Shown: in pieces, positions 19,895 through 28,103 of the stretch | How the letters are laid out: each line of letters opens with the position of its first letter | How positions within the stretch are numbered: the first letter of the stretch is position 1 | NCBI RefSeq assembly: GCF_026262505.1 | Contig: NC_067205.1 | Coordinates: 16,616,001 to 16,680,000 of the forward strand | Length of the DNA stretch: 64,000 nucleotides | Source of the DNA: Trichomonas vaginalis G3 | Lineage: Eukaryota; Parabasalia; Trichomonadida; Trichomonadidae | Reading direction: 5' to 3' | Notes under the pieces: generated by a model | Database searches by the model: none | Seen by the model: the letters and a program-made list of their open reading frames with translations, nothing else | What the model was told of the DNA's origin: nothing | Made by a program: the position numbers and the translations under genes

Positions 19895-22800
19895 TTAGTT
19901 AAGGAATTCGTCCTCATCGGGTTGGTCTAAGGCTTGTTCTATCGCGTTGTTCTCAGCATCTTCTTCGATGATTTGATCAACAGAGATAGTTTGTTCGGTT
20001 GAATTATTTATTTGTTCGCCTTGGCCATTGTCTTCTTGAGCATTTCCATTGTTGGTTGGTTGCTCTTCAGAGGTTGCCTGTTGGTTCTCCTGACCATGAT
20101 CTGTGTCGTTATTGTTTTCATTGTTGTTTGGTGGGATCGCTGCATTGGGAGCTGTGACTCGTCCTGGGAGGGGACGGCAGCGCATACCGAAGAATTCTGG
20201 CACTTTTTCAAAAACAATGCAAGCACTCGCAGCTATCGCGTGCATCGAAAGTCTCTTGAGTAGCTGTATGTGATCTGCAGGTGAGATTCTCAATGCGTCG
20301 AGTTTTGTACGGAGAGGGATGACTCCTAGTGATGAGACTACGATAATTGAGAGCGTCGTGGTCCAGTTAAATAATCTCTCTGTTTGTTCAGCAAGGCTCT
20401 TATACTTGTTAACCTTTTTGTCGTATGCCGCGTCAAGAGAGTTGCCAACATTGTTGTCCGTGCCGTAAGGGCATGTGACTTCAATGATCTTGATCATCTT
20501 GTTCGCTTCATCGTAGACAACAAGGTCTGGGAGGAGATCTTTAACTGTGTCGTCGAGCTCTGGGCCTGTTGTTTGGTAGCCGTCACTTGTAATTCTCGCC
20601 GAGCATTTGATGGTTACTCCTGGATAGTGATCGTGAATGAATTGGTAAATGTCATCGCATATGATATTGTGGCGCCATTTGTATAGACTGAAACGGTTTC
20701 TGCACATGTTCAATGTGTGGAAGAGAGTGCAGGATTGGCATCCGCACAATGGACAATTAGCCAAAACTTCTGGGTTGTGGAAGTGCATGTTTGCTGGGGT
20801 TGGAGCTGTGTTTGTACGGAGAGCAATAGCCGCTGAGTAGAGGTTGTTTGGAACAGCTTGTGGTCTCTTCATGATGTCGTGTGACTCCGCTAGCGCTGCT
20901 GGTTCGCAGAAAGTGTGTGAGTGTGTTTCGTCTTTCTTGAACTCCTCGTACTGCCTCTGTTGGATGACGCGACCGATTAAGGGTGAGATTTGGCCGATGT
21001 GTTTCGAGCGGTACCAGTCTGTTGCATTTTCTCCTACACCTCTGACTTGTATGCCTCCTTTGTCCCATTCTTTGAATCTGACTTCCAGTTTGTCTGCTGC
21101 TTTAGCCGCCTGTGTGATGAAACAATTTGTGCGTTTGGATCTTTCGTTCTTCTGGACAATTTTGCCGTTTTCCATCTTGATGCCTAAGAAACCATTTTCT
21201 TGGTCTTCGACGACCTTGCGGAATGACTTCTCTTCTTGAGCCATTGTGTGAAAGAAGGCTTTGGTTTCTGCTTGTTGACTTAACCATAACCTCGCAAATT
21301 TAGTGAGAACGAGCTGAGGCTGGCGAAGTTCCAATTTAACGAGTCCAAAGCCGCCTTTGTTCTTCGGCATGTAGAAAAATGAAACCGGAATGTTTGACGT
21401 CGGCGCTTCTTTGTCGATCAGGCCTCGGATCATCTGATCTGTCGCTTTCAAGTCATTGACTCTGAATACGTTGTGGAACATGTAAAAGTCAAGTTGTGGC
21501 AAGATGAAGACTCTGAGAGCGATAATCTTCTGAGAGAGAGCGAGATGTGACGCGAAGACGACTCTGATCTGTGCTTTGACCTTTTCCAGAATGCCAGTTG
21601 CAGCTGCAAATCTTGATGTCTTTGTTCCAGAGATTGGTATTCCAAGATATGTGATGTTGTCCATGCTCGTCTTGATTGGGATTTCGTCTGGACCAATGCG
21701 GAAAGGTTGGATTGCAGTGGATGTTTTGGCAAGTGTGACGCATTTCTGTGGTGCAACTTTGAGTTTCGCAATTTTCTGGAATTCATCTACTGTGTTTAAG
21801 ATTCTTTGCATTCCTTCATGTGTTGGAGAGATGACTAGAACGTCGTCAGCGTAAGCTTGAATGGCAATTGAATACTGTCCTGCTTTGTCTTGGAATCTGT
21901 AACCGTCCTCAAAGTGTCTCCTCTGGACTGCATATAATAAAGGATCTAAGCAGCAGTTGAAGAGGATTGGACTGAGTGGACAGCCTTGGATGACACCTCT
22001 GCGAACCGGAACTATCTCGGAGTGTGCATGTCTTGTATAGATAGCCGTTCTTGCTCCTTTGTAGAGGTCCTTGAGCAGATTGATGATCGAATCGGGAACT
22101 TTCTTCGCTTCGAGAGAATCAAAGATCAATTGATGAGGAACTGTGCCGAAAGCGTTCGTGAAATCGATTGCTGTTTGGAACATTTCAGACTGTGTTCTGG
22201 TTGATTGGCAAAGGACTTCGTTCGCGACTGCAATGTGCTCACTCAGTGTTGCTCCGCGAACGAAACCTTTTTGCATTGCGTGGAACATTGGGATCATCTG
22301 TAACGCTTTGTTGACTAAAGTCATGAAGATTCTGTAAGTGCATGACGTGATGCCGATTGGTCTCCAGTTCTTTGCTAACGATGGGTCGTCCTTCTTAAAA
22401 AGCATCACTGTCTTGGAGAGCTTCCAGCAGTCTGGGATGTGACCTGATATGATGATTGATCTGAATAATATACTGAGGAATTTTGCGGCGCTGACTGGGA
22501 ATAGCATGTAAACTGAGTTCGGAATTCCATCGAGGCCGTGTGCCGATAAATGATTCTTGTTGCGGATTACTTCGATGATCTTCGATTCATTTGTCATGAA
22601 GTCGAGGAAGTCGTTTGCGAAAGCTTGGCCATATCTCTCCGGTAACGCGTAGTCATGATGCAGGAAGTTTTCGTAGCCTTCAGCTTCGTTTGCCCATTGA
22701 GGTCCGTAGTAATCAAGGTATTCGCTTGGCTTCAATGATTGTTGTGGAACTTTGTCGGCTAAGATTATGTTTCTGAGAGTCTTTGTTGGGTTATCGGCGA

Positions 22801-25542
22801 AACATGCTTGTAACTTCTTCCTTGCATATGGTGATGCATCCTGTGGTGTTCCGAGAATTCGGTTAATGTAATCCATTTTCTTGATGAATTCGTTGTTGTC
22901 CTCCATGTTGACGATGTTGAGAATACTCTGGTCGGAGATCGGTCCTTGAAATATTTCTTCAATGTTATATTGTTCGAATTTGTTATCTCTGAGATCGTTT
23001 TTGATTTTTGCAATCATTTCGACGAATTTATTGTGTTCATCGTCTCTCGTGCTGTCTTTGAGGCATCTCGCGTGACTTATGTGTTTGACTACTTTGATGA
23101 GAGTTCCTTTTATTTCATTGGCTGCTTTTTGAATGCGATCTCTTGTGTCTTCCGATATCCTTGGCGGTGGTGCTGTGTCTTCTCCTGTGTCTTCTCCATT
23201 TTCTGCTGTCATAAACTTTGGTTCGCTGTGGTTATTGGTGTAGATCATTTCTCTCAAGGCGGCATTGCATTTTAGTGTCAAGTAATCTACCTTGATTTTG
23301 TCTGCTTCTGTATTTCCTGTAGCTGCGTATCTTGTGGCTAATGGAGTGAGTTTCTTGTTGAAAAGTTCTCCTCCTCCTTTCAATAGTTTTAATCGGACGA
23401 GTGATGTCATTTTCGGTGTAACGCAGCCTCTCTCTTCTGCTTGTTGGAGTTCTGGAATGTTTCTTCTTGCCTCGGCGATGATGGCTACCTCTTCCTCTTC
23501 TGTTGCTGGTGGATTGATGATGACGGCATGAACCGCTTCATCTTCTGTCTCTGTTGTGTTATTTGGCGGGTCGAGGGCATCTGCTTCTTCGTTGTTTCCG
23601 TTGTCTTCTTGGTTCTCGTTGTTCTCTTCATTGTTGTCAGCATTAATTATCTGTTGTACTGGAGTGTTGTCTACTTGCTCTGCTCTTTCTCTTGCTCTCT
23701 CGGCATGTAATGCGTCGAGTTCTTCTTTGGTAATCCAGCAGTATGTAGCATCAGTGTGCGCGATTTCTCCGTCTACTCCTGCTGTTGTAGACTTATGTTT
23801 CTTCTTTAGATGTTCTTTGATGTCGCTCAATTCTGTTACATATGTGTTGCATCCTGCTTCTGGACATTTGCGACAAGCGTGTTCTTTGATGTCTTTGAGT
23901 GTCGGGTAGACGATTCCTTTTGGTCGGTTGACTCCTTCTATGACAATACCCCAAAAGAAGCCGTATCTCTCGATGTATACGTTCTTGGCGTGTTTCTTCG
24001 TTTTCATGTGGTCCATGAGTTTTGATCTGTCGTTGTTCGTGTATGAGCAGTCTGCATAAGGGCATTTGAATACGTGCGTATCAAGGTCGATGTTTCCGTT
24101 TTCATCTTTGTAGACAAACGTGCCTGTGCCATAGGCTTGGGCCAAAAATTCAACCCAGATGTCTATGGTGTGAACCTTTGGGTCAAAGCTCGTTTTCGCG
24201 ATTTCTCCTTTGAAGTGGTCGCAAAGTTTTCTCAGTGATTCGAATGCCTTGTCTTCGTGTCCTTCGTATGATTCAAGTGGGCATCTAAGACCTGGTTTTG
24301 GTAATTTCCCTTCTTCTACTAGGAAATATACAAAGATTGGTGTATCTTCGGCGATAACCTCTTTGTTGACTCTGTAGTCTTTAATCGTTGTGTAGAAACG
24401 TTCTAAGTCTTCAAGTGTTTTGATGTTCGTTAAGTAGTCTTCACATTGTATTAAAAATTCTGTAAGTTTTTCGGCTGAGTTAATGTATCTTCCATTGTTG
24501 TTCTGGCTGTTCGTTGTATCATGTTCTTCTGCGTTGGCTAGAGCTCCTTCGACAAAATCTGGGCTGTAATCGATGTCTTTATCAGCAATTAGTTCCTTAT
24601 TGTTCAGTGATTTAATCGGGATATTGTGTGCGCTGAAATCTCTTAAAAGTAGAGTCAGAATTCCGAGATCTCCTTTTGGTGGTTCATCCATGCATGGTAC
24701 AAACCTGAGTTGACAGGTGTCTGTGATGATTATGGATGGTTTCCGATCTGTTCCTGGTGGACTTGGAGGGAATGCTTCTTCAATTGTTTCTATGGCTTCT
24801 CTTCCTACGATAAGTCTGAATCTGTTTGTTTCTTCAAGTGTGTCAAAAATTGCGACTTGTGTTTCTGGAAATAAATTTTGTACTGTTGGTTTGTCGATAG
24901 TTTTGTAAAGGCGTAAAATGTCGTTGAAAAAGAAAGATATATCTGGTGATAATTTTTCTGTGAGATGTGAAATCATATGGATGGCATGATCTTCTGCTTC
25001 GGTGAATAACTCGTCGCAATACGAGCATCTGTATTTTAGAGGGTTAAGTTCTTCGATGCCTGTCTTGTCTATTTTGATGGCCGTTATTCTTCTAAATGTG
25101 TCTTCTGTTGTTTCAAATGTATTGATCATGGGGTCAGTGTTATGGTGCTCTCTGATGTGTTCAACCATTCTTTCACAATTGTCACAATGGAAATTACAGC
25201 CATCAGCGTTACAGTGGAACGGTTCTGTACTCAAGTCACGGTCTTCAGGTGAGAACATGGATGCGACTAACAAACTGATGGGCAATGATGCGATGGATTG
25301 GCTAAATATTTTTTCCGAAATCCAGTAATTCTCTATTTCTTTCGGGTAATCTAATCTGAACTCCATCTTCGATAGGCTCCTGATTAAGTCGGAGTAATTT
25401 TCTGGATTCAACGCTGCAATATTTTTCAAAACGATATCTAAATTTTGTTCCTCAGGCTTCAAAATCGTTTTCGCGGTTGGCGTGAAACTGTCTGTTATAG
25501 CTGTGTTGCCACAGTACACGTACGATTGCAGTGGAAGCTTCT
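19514..25542 (-). mobile_element. R2-superclade non-LTR retrotransposon inserted in a tRNA-Pro gene
   Basis: Element of 6029 bp, in the same sense as the tRNA. It has one long reading frame, a 3' untranslated part of 381 bp and virtually no 5' untranslated part. The borders are defined by comparing with the empty tRNA at 4668-4739 and 39189-39260. There is a 4-bp target deletion and no target duplication or poly(A) tail. Base composition is clearly richer in G+C than the neighbours, suggesting a different history from both host and virus-like DNA. R2-type elements are site-specific through zinc fingers and a restriction-like endonuclease; here the site is a tRNA gene. It looks whole unless its 5' end is slightly shortened. 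Confidence 0.93.
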
Positions 25543-25573
25543 CGGGACCTCCTGTACCCAAAACAGGAATCAT
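19895..25573 (-). CDS. R2-type LINE polyprotein: C2H2 fingers, reverse transcriptase, restriction-like endonuclease
   Basis: 1892 codons in one frame. Four C2H2/C2HC-type fingers lie near residues 119-145, 181-203, 502-528 and 565-593. The reverse transcriptase covers about 1030-1290, with NWRPI near 1070 and the catalytic YADD at about 1241-1244. The C-terminal CX2CX8HX4C knuckle (CPLCG…FHTLNMC, near 1607), RHN, and the nuclease core PDLVVYDE (about 1680) with IEVTCPYG are hallmarks of R2/NeSL/Utopia-type endonucleases. An acidic Asn/Gln-rich tail ends the protein. The first ATG (25573) lies in the tRNA; the next in-frame Met is near residue 69, so the true start is uncertain. It may be the tRNA ATG, a non-AUG start, Met 69, or a start lost by 5' truncation. 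Confidence 0.93.
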   Translation of the reverse strand: MIPVLGTGGPEKLPLQSYVYCGNTAITDSFTPTAKTILKPEEQNLDIVLKNIAALNPENYSDLIRSLSKMEFRLDYPKEIENYWISEKIFSQSIASLPISLLVASMFSPEDRDLSTEPFHCNADGCNFHCDNCERMVEHIREHHNTDPMINTFETTEDTFRRITAIKIDKTGIEELNPLKYRCSYCDELFTEAEDHAIHMISHLTEKLSPDISFFFNDILRLYKTIDKPTVQNLFPETQVAIFDTLEETNRFRLIVGREAIETIEEAFPPSPPGTDRKPSIIITDTCQLRFVPCMDEPPKGDLGILTLLLRDFSAHNIPIKSLNNKELIADKDIDYSPDFVEGALANAEEHDTTNSQNNNGRYINSAEKLTEFLIQCEDYLTNIKTLEDLERFYTTIKDYRVNKEVIAEDTPIFVYFLVEEGKLPKPGLRCPLESYEGHEDKAFESLRKLCDHFKGEIAKTSFDPKVHTIDIWVEFLAQAYGTGTFVYKDENGNIDLDTHVFKCPYADCSYTNNDRSKLMDHMKTKKHAKNVYIERYGFFWGIVIEGVNRPKGIVYPTLKDIKEHACRKCPEAGCNTYVTELSDIKEHLKKKHKSTTAGVDGEIAHTDATYCWITKEELDALHAERARERAEQVDNTPVQQIINADNNEENNENQEDNGNNEEADALDPPNNTTETEDEAVHAVIINPPATEEEEVAIIAEARRNIPELQQAEERGCVTPKMTSLVRLKLLKGGGELFNKKLTPLATRYAATGNTEADKIKVDYLTLKCNAALREMIYTNNHSEPKFMTAENGEDTGEDTAPPPRISEDTRDRIQKAANEIKGTLIKVVKHISHARCLKDSTRDDEHNKFVEMIAKIKNDLRDNKFEQYNIEEIFQGPISDQSILNIVNMEDNNEFIKKMDYINRILGTPQDASPYARKKLQACFADNPTKTLRNIILADKVPQQSLKPSEYLDYYGPQWANEAEGYENFLHHDYALPERYGQAFANDFLDFMTNESKIIEVIRNKNHLSAHGLDGIPNSVYMLFPVSAAKFLSILFRSIIISGHIPDCWKLSKTVMLFKKDDPSLAKNWRPIGITSCTYRIFMTLVNKALQMIPMFHAMQKGFVRGATLSEHIAVANEVLCQSTRTQSEMFQTAIDFTNAFGTVPHQLIFDSLEAKKVPDSIINLLKDLYKGARTAIYTRHAHSEIVPVRRGVIQGCPLSPILFNCCLDPLLYAVQRRHFEDGYRFQDKAGQYSIAIQAYADDVLVISPTHEGMQRILNTVDEFQKIAKLKVAPQKCVTLAKTSTAIQPFRIGPDEIPIKTSMDNITYLGIPISGTKTSRFAAATGILEKVKAQIRVVFASHLALSQKIIALRVFILPQLDFYMFHNVFRVNDLKATDQMIRGLIDKEAPTSNIPVSFFYMPKNKGGFGLVKLELRQPQLVLTKFARLWLSQQAETKAFFHTMAQEEKSFRKVVEDQENGFLGIKMENGKIVQKNERSKRTNCFITQAAKAADKLEVRFKEWDKGGIQVRGVGENATDWYRSKHIGQISPLIGRVIQQRQYEEFKKDETHSHTFCEPAALAESHDIMKRPQAVPNNLYSAAIALRTNTAPTPANMHFHNPEVLANCPLCGCQSCTLFHTLNMCRNRFSLYKWRHNIICDDIYQFIHDHYPGVTIKCSARITSDGYQTTGPELDDTVKDLLPDLVVYDEANKMIKIIEVTCPYGTDNNVGNSLDAAYDKKVNKYKSLAEQTERLFNWTTTLSIIVVSSLGVIPLRTKLDALRISPADHIQLLKRLSMHAIAASACIVFEKVPEFFGMRCRPLPGRVTAPNAAIPPNNNENNNDTDHGQENQQATSEEQPTNNGNAQEDNGQGEQINNSTEQTISVDQIIEEDAENNAIEQALDQPDEDEFLN

Positions 25574-25680
25574 ACCACTAGACTACTCACCCAAACACAC
25601 TAAATCAAAGTTTTACCGACAGTTCAAAGTATTCGACTCAAAAAGTGACCCACATCAAATCTTGAATGAAAAATTTTTAG

Positions 25681-26197
25681 ATGATGGAAAGCAAAATCCA
25701 TTGCATAGTATATCTTTGTTTCTAACAAACAGAATCAGTTGTTTTCTAAACGGTACCAACTGTTAGATCAACTGGCGCAAGAAATTTCCCTTTACAACCA
25801 GATTCCAAACCAAAATACTGAACTTGATAAACAATGCACTGATTTTACAGAGAATGTATCTAATAACTGCCAGAGGATGTTACAAATTGTATCCAGTATC
25901 AATGCTGAACTGAAAAAGATCCATCTTGATACAAAAAACGAGCAATCAGTCGAAATTTCGAAATTAACAAACCAGAACAAGAAGATGGAAGCTAAAATAG
26001 CATCATTACAATCCATATCGAGGTCATTACTCTCCAAGATCTCCAAATCCCGTAGAAAGACTGATGAAAAGATATTATCTTTAATCCAGAAAGTTACAAC
26101 GAAGAATTTCAACTTAGAACAAGCATTCACACAGGATACAGTCTTAAGACCATTCACTACTATCTTAGATCACATTGAAACAGAGACCTCCTTCGAA
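25681..26197 (+). pseudogene. Host coiled-coil gene, 5' fragment (copy 2)
   Basis: Same fragment as 4828-5344, with start at 25681 and the 25-nt intron at 25708-25732. It is cut at 26197 by the left end of V2 at exactly the same base as in copy 1. The shared cut means one original junction was copied. Confidence 0.8.
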
Positions 26198-26455
26198 AGT
26201 AGTAGTAGGATAGGACGGGGTGTGTGACTTTTTTTGTTACGTCTATATATAGATGAAGGTATATTTTAATGCATCTTCTATACATAGATGATATAAAATT
26301 TTTTCTTACGTTTTTTAAGTCATGAATTCGTAAGAAAGCGCGACATTATTAAATAAATTAGTAATAAATATTATATACTAAACACATTATTAAAAATTAA
26401 CATTAATTTTAAAATAATTTATTTTTTTATCTTTTATAAAAGAAGCTATATATAG

Positions 26456-27046
26456 ATGATGTCAGATATTCCGCGATTAATTAAACATTGTTTAAATCCT
26501 GAATGGGTTAAACTTCAATTTAAAAAGGAAGACTGTGAATTATTAAATGAATATGAAAGCCAAAATAAGCTAATGAGGTATAAATATAATGATAAAGAAT
26601 ATTTAATTTCATGGAATCAATGGAGTCATAATCAAAGACCTCATAAACGAGAAGAAGAAATTGAAAATAATGAAATGGAAATCATTGATGACATTAAAGA
26701 GGATGGAATTCCTAAATTTTGTAGAAAAACCTTTAGAACTAAGTTAGGAGCATATAAACGTAGAGTATTAAATCCTGAATATCTTAAACATCAATTTAAA
26801 AAGGAAGACTGTGAATTATTAAACGCTAATGAATATGAAAATGCTAAATCAAAACTGAGATATAAATATATTGGAAGTGATAAAAGGTGTAAAGATAAAG
26901 ATAAAGTTTATTCAGTTTCATATAATAACTGGCACACGTTAGGGATAAGAAAACATTTAGGAGATTATGGGAAATGTTCTGAATTCTTTAAATCTAGTAT
27001 ATACGAGAGAGTAAAAGAAATTAGAAATAATTATTTTCATGAATGA
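26456..27046 (+). CDS. Lysine-rich protein with two tandem repeats, 196 residues (V2)
   Basis: Function not recognised. Residues about 13-58 and 106-158 repeat the same pattern: LNPEW/YxKxQFKKEDCELLN, then an LRYKY core, then an ISWNQW/VSYNNW motif. An acidic linker separates them. The basic, aromatic repeat suggests a nucleic acid-binding unit used twice (inference). It is the first gene from the left end of the element, preceded by about 250 bp containing short inverted repeats (CTTACG…CGTAAG). Looks whole. With no integrase seen, this unplaced gene is one candidate for a mobility or replication helper, but nothing proves it. Confidence 0.6.
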   Translation: MMSDIPRLIKHCLNPEWVKLQFKKEDCELLNEYESQNKLMRYKYNDKEYLISWNQWSHNQRPHKREEEIENNEMEIIDDIKEDGIPKFCRKTFRTKLGAYKRRVLNPEYLKHQFKKEDCELLNANEYENAKSKLRYKYIGSDKRCKDKDKVYSVSYNNWHTLGIRKHLGDYGKCSEFFKSSIYERVKEIRNNYFHE

Positions 27047-27123
27047 AAAATAAAAAATAAAAAAATTTTTTAAAAATAAACTTTAAAAAGAATTTGATGA
27101 GTTCAACATAGAACTTTAAGAAA

Positions 27124-27492
27124 CTAATGATTATTTGAATTTATGAAATCAATTATTTGATTCATTCTTTCTTCAATCTCTTCTATTCTTTTTGTTAAAT
27201 CATCAATTTTCATTAATGAGGTGATTCTTGATTGAGGAATAGATTTCAAACTAACCACTCCTTTTATTTTTGAAATTTTGAATCCATCAACTTTAAACAT
27301 TTTATTCAATTTACACGTTGTCAATTCTTCAAATAATTTTTTATTATTAGCATAATAGTCATTAAATTCTTCAATAGATGAAAAAATTTTTATTTCAGTA
27401 ATTGGTTTAACAACGTTTATTTTTTGTTGAACATCTTTACTTTCATTTATTTCTTCCTCCTCTGTTTCATTTATTTTTAAAATCGGTTTCAT
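27124..27492 (-). CDS. Small acidic protein with C-terminal coiled coil, 122 residues (V2)
   Basis: Function not recognised. The product opens with an acidic stretch (TEEEEINESKD), has a middle motif EEFNDYYANNKKLFEEL followed by a Lys-rich strand, and ends in a heptad-like helix (DDLTKRIEEIEERMNQII). It looks whole. It is convergent with the two-repeat gene and divergent from the amphipathic peptide gene, 66 bases away. Its position in the structural half suggests a virion or assembly factor (inference). Confidence 0.6.
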   Translation of the reverse strand: MKPILKINETEEEEINESKDVQQKINVVKPITEIKIFSSIEEFNDYYANNKKLFEELTTCKLNKMFKVDGFKISKIKGVVSLKSIPQSRITSLMKIDDLTKRIEEIEERMNQIIDFINSNNH

Positions 27493-27558
27493 TTATTATT
27501 AAATAAAAATTAGAATATAAGTGATGAAATATATTTTTTAATTAATATTAAATCAGAA

Positions 27559-27795
27559 ATGGCGGCAGGATTCTTTAAAAAATTATGGGATGGAATTAAG
27601 AAAGCTGCAGGTTGGGTTCATAAAAATATTATTAAACCCGTTGCAAACTTTTTGGCACCAGTAGCGAAAACGGCAGGAACTATCATAGGTGGAGTATTAG
27701 GTACTAAAGCAGGTAATCCGGCGATGGGAGCACAAGCAGGTAACGCAGTTGGTGGAATTGCTGAAGGAATACTTAATAAAATAGGAGGTAGATAG
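27559..27795 (+). CDS. Amphipathic and glycine-rich small protein, 78 residues (V2)
   Basis: The N-terminus MAAGFFKKLWDGIKKAAG is an amphipathic cationic helix. The C-terminal half is rich in Gly and Ala with GxxxG-type spacing (GTIIGGVLGTKAG…AVGGIAEGIL), which fits a membrane-inserting helix. Known analogues in adenovirus/Polinton relatives are membrane-lytic minor capsid proteins, but no homologue was checked. The first residues match those of the convergent peptide gene at 8220-8435. Looks whole. It lies just upstream of the capsid gene. Confidence 0.6.
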   Translation: MAAGFFKKLWDGIKKAAGWVHKNIIKPVANFLAPVAKTAGTIIGGVLGTKAGNPAMGAQAGNAVGGIAEGILNKIGGR

Positions 27796-27819
27796 TGGAA
27801 AAATAAATAAATATTATTT

Positions 27820-28034
27820 TTATCTTAGTATCGGTTGAAGTCTTTGATAAACTTTTTCTCCTTTATTTAATATTTCTCTTATTGGGGCAGCTTTTGGTGT
27901 TATTGATTCAGCAACGTCACTAATTGCTTCTTTATTCTTAAATATCCAATTTGCTCCTTTCTTAATTGTTTCCCAAACTTTATGCGCTCCTCTTTTTACT
28001 TTATCCCACAGTTTCTTAAATATCCTGCAGCCAT
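27820..28034 (-). pseudogene. Small basic amphipathic peptide gene, broken (V2)
   Basis: Copy of the gene at 8220-8435; broken here. Confidence 0.55.
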
Positions 28035-28103
28035 AGTTGATTATTTCATTAAAATTAAAAATTCATTTTCATCTTTTAATTTTGATTTTTTATTTAATAA
28101 TAA

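Larger units (their letters stand above)
19496..25592 (-). pseudogene. tRNA-Pro (UGG), copy 2, split by an R2-type LINE
   Basis: The 5' part (25543-25592: acceptor strand, D arm, anticodon arm, start of the T arm) and the 3' part (19496-19513) flank a 6.03-kb LINE. Compared with the intact copies, four bases (AACC on the plus strand) are missing at the join. The break falls in the T-loop side of the T arm, within the B box of the internal Pol III promoter, so the gene should be dead. Outside the insertion the acceptor stem is fully paired. Confidence 0.95.

Noticed and set aside
20008-25330. Many open frames on the plus strand and in other frames across the LINE
   Set aside because: They are shadows of the 1892-codon frame in GC-richer DNA; none shows a recognisable domain.
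19514-25542. LTR retrotransposon
   Set aside because: There are no terminal repeats, gag, protease or integrase; RT and nuclease motifs are of the R2 LINE type.
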